DNA of 64,000 bases from Tenuifilum sp040752515 (GCA_040752515.1 JBFMGQ010000006.1:1-64000), one strand, 5' to 3'. Counted from the first letter of the stretch, positions 1-9,357 are shown. A program made the numbers and translations. The notes: generated by a model not told the origin, from the letters alone.

Positions 1-152
1 GGGACAACTTCAACTATTGTTTTGAGGGGGGAGGTCTCTTTTTAGTAATGAATTTTAATATCTGATTATCATGCATTTATTGGCGCAGGACTCAATATTT
101 GCATTTTAGTCGGACAATAGTGAAAAACAATAATTAACCAAACCTAAACGCT

Positions 153-1001
153 ATGAGAAACAAGTTTTTAAAATTTGCCTTATTGGCAATTTTGGCTGCT
201 GCAATGGCAGTTAGCTGTTCAAAGGAAGACGACGAACTCATCCAGAAACCCACCGAAAGTCAATGGACTGTTCGTCCCGATTTCGCAACACTCGATACCC
301 GCCCGCAAGAGGTTATCGAACAATTCACCCTAACCGAAAAGAATGCCGACCTGGTTAAGGTTGATGAAAATACCCCGAAAGGCGCAAAGTACGCCTTGGT
401 TATTGGAATTTCCGATTACTCTGGAACCCAGTACGACCTTCAGTACTGCGACGACGATGCAACCGATTGGAAGAACAGACTTGTAAAGGAAGGTTACTCC
501 GTTACAATACTGCTTGACCGCAATGCTACCTCGGCCAACATCCAATCGGCAATTAACAGCTTGGTGAGCAAAGCAGCTGCCGGTACCGAGATTGCTTTTT
601 GCTACTCGGGGCATGGAAGCAATGGTAATATTGTTACAACTGACCTATACTACATAAGCAGCTCATGGTTCAAAACCAAATTCTCCACTGCCAAGAGTAC
701 CAAGATGATGTTCTGTTTTGATGCCTGCCAAATTGGTGCCATGAAAACTGCCCTAAATGCAACCGGCAGGGTGGTGGCTGTAGCCTCAAGCACATCAACC
801 TACTCCTACGATGGCGATGCCAGCATGAAGAATGGTGTGTTTACCTACTACCAAATGTATGGATTTGACTACAAAGGATACACTTATCTTGAACCCGACT
901 GCAGTTATGCCTGTACCCAAATGAAGACATGGGCATCGGCAAATGGATTAACTGCTGCTCCATCGTACGCTGATTCTTATTCAGGCTATTTTGACCTATA
1001 A
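153..1001 (+). CDS. Caspase-like (peptidase C14) lipoprotein
   Basis: Predicted cell-envelope cysteine peptidase of the caspase/metacaspase fold, 282 residues. The N-terminus is a lipoprotein signal with lipobox AVSC, so Cys22 would be lipidated. The domain begins near residue 78 with ALVIGISDY. The catalytic dyad is visible as YSGHGS (His154) and FDACQIG (Cys192), the usual order for clan CD. The substrate is unknown; family members prefer basic or acidic P1 residues, and which applies here cannot be read from the sequence. The gene stands alone, with a strong terminator behind it and mtaB converging from the other side. Confidence 0.8.
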   Translation: MRNKFLKFALLAILAAAMAVSCSKEDDELIQKPTESQWTVRPDFATLDTRPQEVIEQFTLTEKNADLVKVDENTPKGAKYALVIGISDYSGTQYDLQYCDDDATDWKNRLVKEGYSVTILLDRNATSANIQSAINSLVSKAAAGTEIAFCYSGHGSNGNIVTTDLYYISSSWFKTKFSTAKSTKMMFCFDACQIGAMKTALNATGRVVAVASSTSTYSYDGDASMKNGVFTYYQMYGFDYKGYTYLEPDCSYACTQMKTWASANGLTAAPSYADSYSGYFDL

Positions 1002-1022
1002 GATAAACCATTACCAAATGAC

Positions 1023-1054
1023 ATGAGCCGGAAAGCAATCCGGCTCATTTTTTT
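1023..1054 (+). terminator. Rho-independent terminator
   Basis: Perfect 10-base stem ATGAGCCGGA / TCCGGCTCAT with a six-base loop, followed by seven T. It ends the caspase-like gene just before the convergent mtaB stop codon. Confidence 0.85.
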
Positions 1055-1067
1055 CAACAGCAATAGC

Positions 1068-2369
1068 TCAAATCACAATACCTTCAATAAATCCTTCATT
1101 GTTTAACTTTTCAAGTTTCACATCAACAACCTTTCCTGCAAGGTTTTTGTTGAATGGAATGCCTACCTTTATATAATTATCGGTAAACCCGAACATGGAA
1201 TCACCTTTGCGAGTCGATTCAATCAATACTCTACGGGTTTGACCAATGTGCTTTATGTAGAACTCCTTATGAAATTTATCAGATAATTCAGTTAAAATAG
1301 AAACACGTTGCCTAACCACAGTGGAATTTACCCTACCGTCAAATTCAGCAGCAGGAGTGTTGGGCCTTTCAGAGTAGGGAAAAATATGCAAAAATGAAGG
1401 CCTTACCTGTTCAATAAAACGGTATGCATCGGCAAAATCGTCATCGGTTTCACCGGGGAAGCCAACAATTACATCTACACCGAAAAAGGTATCAGGCATT
1501 CGGCTTCGGATTAGTTCAATGCGCTCAGCAAAAAGCTCACGGCGGTAGCGCCTGCGCATAAGCGCAAGAATTCGGTTTGATCCCGATTGCAGGGGTATAT
1601 GGAAATGGGGAAGAAACTTAACCGATTGGGCTACAAAATCGACAATAGCAGGAGTAATTAGATTGGGCTCAATGGACGATATACGGTAGCGCTCAATTCC
1701 TTCAACCCTATCGAGCTGTTGAATTAGCTCCAAAAAAGTTTCACCAGTGGATTTCCCAAAGTCTCCGGTATTAACCCCTGTAAGTATGATTTCCTTAACA
1801 TTTTGCCGGGCAATGGCTTGAGCCTGTTCCACTATTTGACTAATTGGCATGTTACGGCTTTTGCCACGGGCAAGAGGAATTGTGCAGTAGCTACAATGGT
1901 AATCGCATCCATCCTGAACTTTCAGGAACGATCGCGTACGGTCGCCCGATGAGTATGCCGGAAAGAAATCGCTAACTGTATCAATATCACAGCTGTATAT
2001 CTTAACCTGCGATTTTCTACTTCCGTTTCCAATCAGGTACGGCAGATTAAACTTGTCGGCAGTGCCCAGCACAAAATCAACTCCTTCAATTTGGGCAATC
2101 TCATCGGGCTTGAGCTGTGCATAGCAACCTACAACGGCTACCATTGCATCGGGCTGTTTGGCTGCAAACTTACGGATTGCCTGACGACACTTTTTATCGG
2201 CATGCTCAGTCACTGAGCAGGTATTAATTACATACACGTCGGCCTCCGAGTCGGGCGAAACACGCTCGTACCCCAAATCGGCAAACTGACGGGCAATAGT
2301 AGATGTTTCGGAAAAATTCAACTTACAACCCAAAGTATAAAAAGCTACACGTTTCTTCCCTTGGCTCAT
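1068..2369 (-). CDS. mtaB: tRNA t6A37 methylthiotransferase MtaB
   Basis: Radical-SAM enzyme that adds a methylthio group to N6-threonylcarbamoyladenosine at position 37 of tRNAs reading ANN codons. At 433 residues it is normal length. The N-terminal UPF0004 domain carries the auxiliary cluster cysteines Cys15 (TLGCKLN), Cys51 and Cys82. The radical-SAM cluster is CDYHCSYC (Cys155, Cys159, Cys162). A TRAM-like RNA-binding domain fills the last 60 or so residues. The TLGCKLN signature fits MtaB better than MiaB or RimO. The ATG follows an AT-rich spacer and the gene appears monocistronic. Confidence 0.93.
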   Translation of the reverse strand: MSQGKKRVAFYTLGCKLNFSETSTIARQFADLGYERVSPDSEADVYVINTCSVTEHADKKCRQAIRKFAAKQPDAMVAVVGCYAQLKPDEIAQIEGVDFVLGTADKFNLPYLIGNGSRKSQVKIYSCDIDTVSDFFPAYSSGDRTRSFLKVQDGCDYHCSYCTIPLARGKSRNMPISQIVEQAQAIARQNVKEIILTGVNTGDFGKSTGETFLELIQQLDRVEGIERYRISSIEPNLITPAIVDFVAQSVKFLPHFHIPLQSGSNRILALMRRRYRRELFAERIELIRSRMPDTFFGVDVIVGFPGETDDDFADAYRFIEQVRPSFLHIFPYSERPNTPAAEFDGRVNSTVVRQRVSILTELSDKFHKEFYIKHIGQTRRVLIESTRKGDSMFGFTDNYIKVGIPFNKNLAGKVVDVKLEKLNNEGFIEGIVI

Positions 2370-2449
2370 TGCATAAATTTTTGCAAAGGTAACACATGAA
2401 AACCATTAAGGTTTAAGTCGATAGAATTTATGCCAAAAAGTAACTCAAT

Positions 2450-3355
2450 CTATTGCTGCATCACCAGCTGTTGCTTGTAATCGTTATAAAGTGTTCTAAT
2501 AATACCGTCGGAAATTCCTATGGTTGGAACTATTACTTCCTTTGCACCTGACCACTTCATAACTTTTAGAAAGATTTTGGTTGCCGGAACAATAACATCG
2601 GCTCGGTCGGGGTTTAGACTCAGAAGCTTTATCCTATCTTCAACCGAAAAGCCATTCAGAAATTCGTATAATTTTTTTACCTCCTTTTGGGATAAAGGCT
2701 CACCCATTGGTTTCCGCGCAAGTTTATAAAGTTTATTGATATTTCCACCAGACCCAATAATTTTGGGCTGATCCTTTTTTTGGACAATCCCTTTAATCCA
2801 GTCACGAACCTGATCGAAATCAGATTTTCCAATCATACCCTTGAGAATGCGTAAAGTTCCTATGTTAAATGAGTTTGAAGCTTTAATCCCACCTTTTTCA
2901 AAAACAGTTATTTCAGTACTACCACCACCAACATCAACATAAATATAAGGTCTATCGTGGTCGAGCATCTCTGCAATTCCGTTGGCGTAAATGATTTCGG
3001 CCTCGCGAGAGCCATCAATTACCTCAATGCTAATATCGGCATGCTTTTTACACATTTCCACAAGCTGGGGTGCGTTACTGCTCGAACGCATTGCCGAAGT
3101 GGCACATGCCCTATAAGCAACAACATCCTGCGCTTCCATTAAATTTTTAAAGGCAATCATGGTTTTAAGCAACTTCTGAGCCCTTAACTCGCTGATGTAA
3201 CCCATAGAAAAGGCATCCTCGCCTAACCTAATGGGTACACGAACAAGAGACGATTTAGTAAAAACTACAGCCTCACCATCCTCCACTACGTTGGTGAGTA
3301 ACAAACGTGCAGCGTTTGAACCAATGTCAATGGCAGCAAATTTTAATATTTTCAT
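2450..3355 (-). CDS. ppx: Ppx/GppA family phosphatase (exopolyphosphatase)
   Basis: Sugar-kinase/Hsp70-fold phosphatase of the Ppx/GppA family, 301 residues, without the C-terminal HD-type extension of E. coli Ppx. Phosphate-binding loops are visible as AAIDIGSNAARL at the N-terminus and YVDVGGGSTEI near the middle. It would remove terminal phosphate from polyphosphate, or from pppGpp; sequence alone does not settle which. Its ATG overlaps the stop of the upstream polyphosphate kinase by four bases (ATGA), so the two are translationally coupled. This pairing favours a polyphosphate role. Confidence 0.85.
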   Translation of the reverse strand: MKILKFAAIDIGSNAARLLLTNVVEDGEAVVFTKSSLVRVPIRLGEDAFSMGYISELRAQKLLKTMIAFKNLMEAQDVVAYRACATSAMRSSSNAPQLVEMCKKHADISIEVIDGSREAEIIYANGIAEMLDHDRPYIYVDVGGGSTEITVFEKGGIKASNSFNIGTLRILKGMIGKSDFDQVRDWIKGIVQKKDQPKIIGSGGNINKLYKLARKPMGEPLSQKEVKKLYEFLNGFSVEDRIKLLSLNPDRADVIVPATKIFLKVMKWSGAKEVIVPTIGISDGIIRTLYNDYKQQLVMQQ

Positions 3356-5436
3356 TTTTCTTCTCCGGACTTAAGCTTTTCAATGTATTGATAGTACTTA
3401 TAGAGTTCCATTTGTGAGCGAAATTCTGGCTCATTCTCCTTGCGGGGCCTAAACTCGTTGGCCCCAACCTGGTTAACCAAGCGCGCTTTAACATTATCGC
3501 GAAGGGCAAAGTCCACCACTGTTTTCATTTCCTCAATAAGTGGCTTACTGTAAACGGGAGTAGCCACTTCAATCCGGTAATCGAGATTTCGGGTCATCCA
3601 ATCGGCCGATGAGATATAGCAAACCTCATTACCCCCATTGGCAAAGATGAAAATGCGTGAGTGCTCCAAAAACCTATCGACAATACCATAAACCTCAATG
3701 TTATCACTTATACCCTTTACCCCTGGAACAAGAGCGCAAGTCCCCCGAACTACAAGTTTGATTTTTACACCCGCCTTGCTGGCTTGATAGAGTTTCCTTA
3801 TCATTTCCTCATCAACCAAGTTGTTAATTTTTCCGTACAGGTAGGCAGGTAACCCTTTGGCTGCATTATCTATCTCCGTATCAATCAATGAGTATAAGCG
3901 CCGACGCATGTTGAAGGGAGCTACAAGTAAGTGCTTGTAGGTAAATGTCTTGTAATTCGTTTCCAGAAAGGTAAAAACCTTCAGTATCTCTGAGGTAATA
4001 CGCTGGTCGGCAGTGAAAAGGTTCACATCGGTATAAATGTTTGCATTTCCCTCATGAAAGTTGCCAGTACTTACCACTGCATACTTGCGCTCTTTGTTTT
4101 TTTCCTGTCGTGTAATCAGTGTCATTTTGCTATGCACCTTCAAACCGGGTACTCCGAATATAACGGTAACACCAGCTTCCTGCATTTGTTTAGACCAGTA
4201 TATATTGGCATTCTCATCAAAGCGGGCACGTAACTCTACTATGGCCGTTACTTTTTTGCCATTTTGTGCCGCATTGATCAATGAATGAACAACCCGCGAT
4301 TCAGTGGCAACCCTATATAAGGTGATATGAATTGATTTAACGAATGGGTCAAGGGCAGCCTCGCGTAGCAAGCGAACGTAATACTGAAAACTATGGAAGG
4401 GATAATGTAGCATAAAATCGTGATCGGACATAACATCCATTATACGAATAGCATCGTCCAATTCCTTTTTGCCAACAGGTTCAAGGGGTTGGTTTATTAG
4501 ATGATTCCGACCTAAGCTTGGGAAACGGATAAAATCTTTAAAGTTATGGTAACGACCTCCGGGTATTACATAGTCGTCCTCATCGAGGTTGAGCCCTTTG
4601 ACGATGAATTTGAGCAAGTCGGAAGGGATTTTTCCATCATACACTAGCCTTACAGGCTCACCACGTTTTCTGTTTTTAACTCCTTTTGAAATTTTCTCTA
4701 ACAGGCTCTCCGATATATCGTTATCAACGTCAAGTTCAGCGTCGCGGGTAATCTTTATAGTGTACGCTTCAAAGGTGTCGAAAGGTAATATTCTGAATAC
4801 CTTGGATAGGCAAAGCCTTATTACATCATCGAGCAAGATGATAAAACTTTTCTCTTCCTCGTTGGGTAATAGAATAAAACGGTTAACAAATCTCGAAGGA
4901 ATTTCGATGAGTGCAAACTCCTTTACGCTTTGTTTTTGGCTATTGGTTAACTTGACTGCAAAATAAATGGACTGATCTATCAGTTCAGGAAATCTATTAT
5001 TTCGTTTTAGTATAATAGGTGCCACAAATTCCGAGATGTGGTCGTCAAAGTAATTATTGAGATATTCAACTTGCTTCTCCGTTAATTGTGTTTCGTTAAT
5101 GAGGTAAATATTCTCTTTTTTCAACTCATCAATTATATTCTGAAAAGTACTATCGAACATTTTTTGATAGTCGATGACTATGCGTTGAATTTTCTCAAGG
5201 ATTTTACGGGGATTATCGCCCATAAACTTTTTAGCGCCTTTTTCATCAACCAGTAAACGGCGCAAGGTAGCAACCCTCACTCGGAAAAACTCATCGAGAT
5301 TGTTCGAAAAAATCCCAAGAAAACGTAAGCGTTCAATTAGTGGAACTGATGGATTTTGGGCTTCTTGTAATACTCTGCCATTAAATGCTAACCAACTTAG
5401 CTCTCGGTTAACTAAAGGTATTTTTTTGGGTGCCAT
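3352..5436 (-). CDS. ppk1: Polyphosphate kinase 1
   Basis: Makes long-chain polyphosphate from ATP (reversible), 694 residues, the family's normal length. I start it at the ATG at 5436 (MAPKKIPLVNRELSWL); the in-frame codon nine bases upstream is TTG. With this start the phosphorylated histidine in LKVHSKMTLI is His435 and the second essential histidine in FLEHSRIFIF is His592. Domains in order are the N-terminal helical domain (RELSWLAFNGRVL), the head domain and two PLD-like C-terminal domains. It is first in a two-gene operon with the exopolyphosphatase, so synthesis and breakdown enzymes are made together. Confidence 0.95.
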   Translation of the reverse strand: MAPKKIPLVNRELSWLAFNGRVLQEAQNPSVPLIERLRFLGIFSNNLDEFFRVRVATLRRLLVDEKGAKKFMGDNPRKILEKIQRIVIDYQKMFDSTFQNIIDELKKENIYLINETQLTEKQVEYLNNYFDDHISEFVAPIILKRNNRFPELIDQSIYFAVKLTNSQKQSVKEFALIEIPSRFVNRFILLPNEEEKSFIILLDDVIRLCLSKVFRILPFDTFEAYTIKITRDAELDVDNDISESLLEKISKGVKNRKRGEPVRLVYDGKIPSDLLKFIVKGLNLDEDDYVIPGGRYHNFKDFIRFPSLGRNHLINQPLEPVGKKELDDAIRIMDVMSDHDFMLHYPFHSFQYYVRLLREAALDPFVKSIHITLYRVATESRVVHSLINAAQNGKKVTAIVELRARFDENANIYWSKQMQEAGVTVIFGVPGLKVHSKMTLITRQEKNKERKYAVVSTGNFHEGNANIYTDVNLFTADQRITSEILKVFTFLETNYKTFTYKHLLVAPFNMRRRLYSLIDTEIDNAAKGLPAYLYGKINNLVDEEMIRKLYQASKAGVKIKLVVRGTCALVPGVKGISDNIEVYGIVDRFLEHSRIFIFANGGNEVCYISSADWMTRNLDYRIEVATPVYSKPLIEEMKTVVDFALRDNVKARLVNQVGANEFRPRKENEPEFRSQMELYKYYQYIEKLKSGEEK

Positions 5437-5513
5437 GTATATCAAATATTTCGGGCAATATTATATTATTAACCCTTATCTGGTTAAACACATATGTTAA
5501 GAAAATGTTAAGC

Positions 5514-6002
5514 CTACCAGTCGAAACTCCTAAAAACTGAACTTACTTTCTCGGCCGAAAGTTCACTCCACCGGCTAATATCAAACTCAACCCCCACAAG
5601 CCCTGATGTTGGTAGTTCATGAATATGATTGGCAACAAACCTATTAACTAGGTATGTCAATGTTGGGTTATGCCCAACCACCATAACACACTGATGAGCA
5701 TCGGGAAGCGACTTTATCATTTCCAGTAATTCCCCTTCATCGGCCTGGTAAACCATTGGCTCTATTCGGATTTTATCATGGGGAAACCCAATGGTTTCGG
5801 CAAAAAGAATTGCTGTGTGAACCGCACGGTTGGCCGAACTGGTAACAATAAGATCGAGCCCTTGTACCTTTGGGGCAAAACTACGTGCGGTATTAACAAT
5901 GTCGCTAATCCCCTTTGCCTTTAACGCCCTATCCTTATCGCTTTTGTCGGCTTCGGCCCACGATGATTTGGCGTGTCGGAGTATGAGCAACGTTTTTGCC
6001 AT
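5514..6002 (-). CDS. sixA: SixA-like histidine phosphatase
   Basis: Small histidine-phosphatase-superfamily protein of 162 residues. The catalytic RHA motif is in LLILRHAKSSW (His10), and the second histidine is in VVGHNPTLTYL. This length and the RHAKSSW start match SixA, a phosphohistidine phosphatase acting on phosphotransfer proteins. It has no signal peptide and is likely cytosolic. The natural substrate here is unknown. It lies 18 bases downstream of the PhoH-family gene and may share its transcript. Confidence 0.82.
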   Translation of the reverse strand: MAKTLLILRHAKSSWAEADKSDKDRALKAKGISDIVNTARSFAPKVQGLDLIVTSSANRAVHTAILFAETIGFPHDKIRIEPMVYQADEGELLEMIKSLPDAHQCVMVVGHNPTLTYLVNRFVANHIHELPTSGLVGVEFDISRWSELSAEKVSSVFRSFDW

Positions 6003-6020
6003 TTGTAAATTAATTTTTAG

Positions 6021-7349
6021 TTAAAGCAAATCGCTAGCCAATTCGGCCAGGTAACTACGTTCGCCTTTAACAAGATTTATATGAGCAAAAATATCTTGTC
6101 CATGCATTCTATCGCTTAAATAGGTTAACCCATTCGACTTCATATCGAGGTAAGGGTGGTCTATTTGATGAATATCACCGGTAAATACAAATTTAGTTCC
6201 CTCTCCGGCACGGGTAATAATTGTTTTAATCTCATGGGGAGTTAGGTTTTGAGCTTCATCAACAATAAAGAATACGTTCGATAAGCTCCTTCCTCTAATA
6301 TATGCCAATGGTGTAATTACTAATTTATCGGTTCGTTGCATTTCTTCAATATGCATGTAATCTTTACTTGTAGGTTTAAACCTGTTTTTAATTACGCCTA
6401 AATTATCGAATAGGGGCTGCATGTAAGGCCCAATTTTTTCGTCAACATCTCCGGGTAGATAGCCAATATCTTTATTTGAAAGGGCAACAATAGGACGAGC
6501 CAGTAGTATTTGATCGAACTGATCTTCCTGCTGCAAAGCAGCAGCCAAAGCCAAAAGAGTTTTTCCGGTTCCTGCCTTCCCTGTAAGCGCCACCAACTGA
6601 ATTTCGGGGCGCAACAAAGCATCGAGGGCAAATGTTTGCTCAGCATTACGGGGTTCAATTCCGTATGCCTTAACCTTCTCCACACGGTCAAGAGTATCAG
6701 TTGCCTTGTCGTAATGCGCAAGCGCACTCGACTTATTTCCTTTCAAAATGAAATACTGGTTGGCGTAAGGTTTTAACTTCAAATCCTTGGCAACAAGTTT
6801 CTCATCGGAATTGTATAGCTTTTGTATTAATGCATCATCTACCTTCTCAATAACTTCAATTTCCTTTTTCAGGCTATCAATATCTTCCACTTTATCGTTT
6901 AGGTAATCCTGTGCAACAATTCCCAACGATTTTGCCTTCATTCTCAGGTTAATATCCTTAGTAACAAGTATGACTGGACGTTCGGGATGTTGCTTAACCA
7001 AATGAATGGTGATGGCTAAAATTCTGTTATCGGGTGTAAACTCAGCAAACGACTCCTTCATTTCAGGAGGCATAGGCTTACCGGTTTCAATTCTCAGTTT
7101 TCCTAAATTTTTACCCAAGGGTAATCCTCCATTGAAAAGTTTATCGCCAGCAATTTGATCCAATTCCCTGACAAACTCTCGAGCATGGTAATTAATGAGT
7201 TCATTGCCTTTTTTAAACTTATCGAGTTCTTCAAGAACCACTATTGGAATTACAATATCGTTATCCTGAAATTTATACAAACACTGAAAGTCGTGTAGAA
7301 TGACATTGGTATCAATCACGAAGATTTTATTCAATTTTTTCTTAGCCAT
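6021..7349 (-). CDS. PhoH family ATPase with N-terminal PIN domain
   Basis: Two-domain protein of 442 residues. The PIN nuclease domain comes first (FVIDTNVILHDF, acidic residues continuing in EELDKFKKG) and a PhoH/RhlB-type P-loop ATPase follows. Walker A is TGKAGTGKTLLALAAA and Walker B is FFIVDEAQNLTP. The family (PhoH2, YlaK-like) is thought to unwind and cut RNA. I use the ATG at 7349 (MAKKKLNKIFVID); the open frame runs 19 codons further but that stretch lacks conserved character. The downstream SixA-like phosphatase follows after 18 bases. Confidence 0.88.
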   Translation of the reverse strand: MAKKKLNKIFVIDTNVILHDFQCLYKFQDNDIVIPIVVLEELDKFKKGNELINYHAREFVRELDQIAGDKLFNGGLPLGKNLGKLRIETGKPMPPEMKESFAEFTPDNRILAITIHLVKQHPERPVILVTKDINLRMKAKSLGIVAQDYLNDKVEDIDSLKKEIEVIEKVDDALIQKLYNSDEKLVAKDLKLKPYANQYFILKGNKSSALAHYDKATDTLDRVEKVKAYGIEPRNAEQTFALDALLRPEIQLVALTGKAGTGKTLLALAAALQQEDQFDQILLARPIVALSNKDIGYLPGDVDEKIGPYMQPLFDNLGVIKNRFKPTSKDYMHIEEMQRTDKLVITPLAYIRGRSLSNVFFIVDEAQNLTPHEIKTIITRAGEGTKFVFTGDIHQIDHPYLDMKSNGLTYLSDRMHGQDIFAHINLVKGERSYLAELASDLL

Positions 7350-7488
7350 AGTATTGTGATTTAAAAATTCATCTAAATATATGAAAAGATGCGCCAAAAC
7401 AAACATTTGCAGCTTAAATATTTGTTAACCGTTAGCTAATAAGTTTTGAGCAATAAAATCACTAAACTTGCACCAAAAACTAATTGAA

Positions 7489-8772
7489 ATGACCTACCAA
7501 GAAGCCCTCAATTATATCTACTCACAATTGCCTATGTTCCATAGGATTGGTAAGGCTGCATATAAAGCAGATTTGGGCAACACCCTAAAGCTTGATGAGT
7601 ATTTTGACCACCCCCATCGAACCTTTAAATCCATTCATGTAGCAGGGACAAATGGCAAAGGAAGCACATCGCATATGCTTGCAGCCGTGCTGCAAAAAGC
7701 GGGTTATCGGGTTGGATTATACACATCACCTCATCTTAGAGATTTCCGAGAGCGAATAAGGGTTAATGGCGAAATGATACCCGAATATGAAGTCGCCTCT
7801 TTTGTTACCAAGCATAAAGATTTCTTTGACCAAATCAAGCCTTCGTTTTTTGAGATGACGGTTGCATTAGCTTTCGATTACTTTTCCCACATGAATCTTG
7901 ATATTGCCGTTGTTGAAGTTGGACTGGGGGGACGACTCGATTCAACAAATATTATTAACCCTATACTTAGCGTAATCACAAACATAGCATTGGATCATAC
8001 CGATTTGCTGGGCGACACTTTACCAAAAATTGCTGCTGAAAAAGCAGGTATTATAAAACCCAATACACCGGTTGTGATAAGTCAGTACCAACCTGAAGTT
8101 GAAGAAATTTTTATTGCTAAAGCAAAGGAACAAAATTCACCCATATCTTTTGCTGGCAAGGAAATAACAATTAGCCAACAGTACACTAAATCCAACAATC
8201 TACAGTTTTTTAAACTTATTGAAGGTGACAAAGAAATAAACATAGAATTAGATTTGTTAGGTATTTACCAGCGTAACAATCTTCCGGGTGTTATTAAGGC
8301 AATTGAAATACTCAGAGATACCAATTTTGCAATACCCGATAGCGCAATTGCCGATGGCCTTAAAAATGTTCAATCGTTAACCGGCCTTATGGGGCGTTGG
8401 CAAAAAATTTCCGAAAACCCTCTAATTTATTGCGATACAGGCCACAATGTTGATGGAATCCAGTATGTGGTTGACCAAATAAACCACACCCCTCACAATA
8501 AGTTACACATGGTAATTGGTGCAGTCGCCGATAAAAACATAGATGGAATGCTGGCCCTCCTACCCAAATCTGCTACCTATTACTTTACCCAGGCAGCAAT
8601 TCCAAGGGCCTTAAACCATGAAGAATTACAGAAAAAAGGAATGCTTCATGGATTAAGGGGGAATTCTTACCCTAACGTAGCTATGGCTTTAACCGCAGCA
8701 AAAAAAGCAGCCAATTCAAACGACTTAATTTTTGTTGGTGGAAGCACTTTTATAGTCGCTGAGGTGGTATAA
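7489..8772 (+). CDS. folC: Bifunctional folylpolyglutamate/dihydrofolate synthase
   Basis: Mur-ligase-family enzyme that adds glutamate to dihydropteroate and to folates, 427 residues. The ATP-binding loop is HVAGTNGKGSTSHML near residue 50. SPHLRDFRERIRVNG and VVEVGLGGRLDSTNI are the other FolC hallmarks, and the C-terminal domain has CDTGHNVDG. The start is the ATG at 7489 (MTYQEALNYIYSQLP), seven codons inside a frame opened by TTG. It is divergent from the PhoH-family gene, with about 140 bases between. Confidence 0.94.
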   Translation: MTYQEALNYIYSQLPMFHRIGKAAYKADLGNTLKLDEYFDHPHRTFKSIHVAGTNGKGSTSHMLAAVLQKAGYRVGLYTSPHLRDFRERIRVNGEMIPEYEVASFVTKHKDFFDQIKPSFFEMTVALAFDYFSHMNLDIAVVEVGLGGRLDSTNIINPILSVITNIALDHTDLLGDTLPKIAAEKAGIIKPNTPVVISQYQPEVEEIFIAKAKEQNSPISFAGKEITISQQYTKSNNLQFFKLIEGDKEINIELDLLGIYQRNNLPGVIKAIEILRDTNFAIPDSAIADGLKNVQSLTGLMGRWQKISENPLIYCDTGHNVDGIQYVVDQINHTPHNKLHMVIGAVADKNIDGMLALLPKSATYYFTQAAIPRALNHEELQKKGMLHGLRGNSYPNVAMALTAAKKAANSNDLIFVGGSTFIVAEVV

Positions 8773-8841
8773 TTATTTATGCTGATTATCAATAGAATCA
8801 AAGAATTCAAAACATTTTCTTGAATTTTTTTCAAAAAATAT

Positions 8842-8872
8842 TTTGAAGATTTCAAACTTTAGTATACTTTTG
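8842..8872 (+). promoter_or_regulatory. Bacteroidota-type promoter for the tRNA-Val locus
   Basis: TTTG at 8842-8845, 19 bases, then TACTTTTG at 8865-8872. This is an exact fit to the phylum's -33/-7 consensus (TTTG, 19-21 bases, TAnnTTTG). Transcription would start near 8880, about 105 bases before the intact tRNA. Confidence 0.7.
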
Positions 8873-8921
8873 CATCGCATTTCCAACGGGGAATGACCAA
8901 TAAAAACATTAAAAAATATTA

Positions 8922-8969
8922 GGGCTCAGTTGGTTCAGAGCATCCCGCTTACGGCGGGAGGGTCACAGG
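8922..8969 (+). pseudogene. tRNA-Val-like fragment, both ends lost
   Basis: The fragment holds a D-arm (GGCTCAGTTGG), an anticodon arm with loop CTTACGG between TCCCG and CGGGA, and the variable region up to CACAGG. The 5' acceptor strand is missing, and after 8969 the sequence departs from the T-arm. The last 38 bases recur exactly at 9358-9395. It cannot fold as a full tRNA. Confidence 0.75.
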
Positions 8970-8984
8970 CTGAGATGAAATATT

Positions 8985-9059
8985 GGGAGCTTAGCTCAGC
9001 TGGTTCAGAGCACCTGCCTTACAAGCAGGGGGTCACAGGTTCGATCCCTGTAGCTCCCA
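8985..9059 (+). tRNA. tRNA-Val (anticodon TAC)
   Basis: Complete 75-base cloverleaf. The acceptor stem is GGGAGCT pairing AGCTCCC, with discriminator A. The D-arm contains AGCTCAGCTGG. The anticodon arm is CCTGC, loop CTTACAA, GCAGG, giving anticodon TAC. The T-arm is ACAGG-TTCGATC-CCTGT. CCA is not fully encoded, only a C after the discriminator. A terminator begins three bases downstream. Confidence 0.93.
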
Positions 9060-9061
9060 CA

Positions 9062-9092
9062 AAGCCTTCGAAAACCACGAAGGCTTTTTTTG
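9062..9092 (+). terminator. Terminator of the tRNA-Val transcript
   Basis: Stem AAGCCTTCG / CGAAGGCTT with a seven-base loop and a run of T. The start codon of the GIY-YIG gene follows two bases after this feature, leaving no room for its own promoter or a Shine-Dalgarno sequence downstream of the terminator. Confidence 0.85.
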
Positions 9093-9093
9093 T

Positions 9094-9348
9094 ATGCCAT
9101 ACACATACATCATATACTCACCCTCCGCCGATAGGTTCTACATCGGTTCAACTGCCGATGACTTACTTCAGCGCATCAGAAGGCACAACGCAAACCATAA
9201 GGGGTTTACCGCCAGGGCTAACGACTGGAGCCTGGTTTTCTGCGAGCAGTTCGAATCCATCCAGCAGGCCCGTAGCCGTGAGCGCCAGATCAAGGCCTGG
9301 AAGAGCCGCAAAAGAATAGAGGCGCTCTGCGGGTTCCGTAAACCTTAG
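9094..9348 (+). CDS. GIY-YIG nuclease family protein
   Basis: Small stand-alone GIY-YIG domain protein of 84 residues, UPF0213-like. The first motif is YIIYSP and the second RFYIGST. The conserved arginine is in LLQRIRRHN, and the end is rich in Arg/Lys (RSRERQIKAWKSRKR). The fold is a DNA endonuclease scaffold, but the cellular role of these short proteins is not known to me. The reading frame is visibly richer in G and C than its neighbours, which suggests transfer. It sits between an intact tRNA-Val and a broken tRNA copy, inside a 38-base direct repeat. Its ATG directly follows the tRNA terminator, so expression may depend on readthrough. Confidence 0.85.
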   Translation: MPYTYIIYSPSADRFYIGSTADDLLQRIRRHNANHKGFTARANDWSLVFCEQFESIQQARSRERQIKAWKSRKRIEALCGFRKP

Positions 9349-9357
9349 AGATCCGTG

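Noticed and set aside
6398..6727. Frame of 109 codons within the PhoH gene
   Set aside because: It is a shadow of the PhoH reading frame on the same strand with no start context or conserved motif.
8930..9319. A 129-codon frame over the tRNA region
   Set aside because: It runs through an intact tRNA and a terminator, and overlaps the GIY-YIG gene in another frame. It has no family resemblance.
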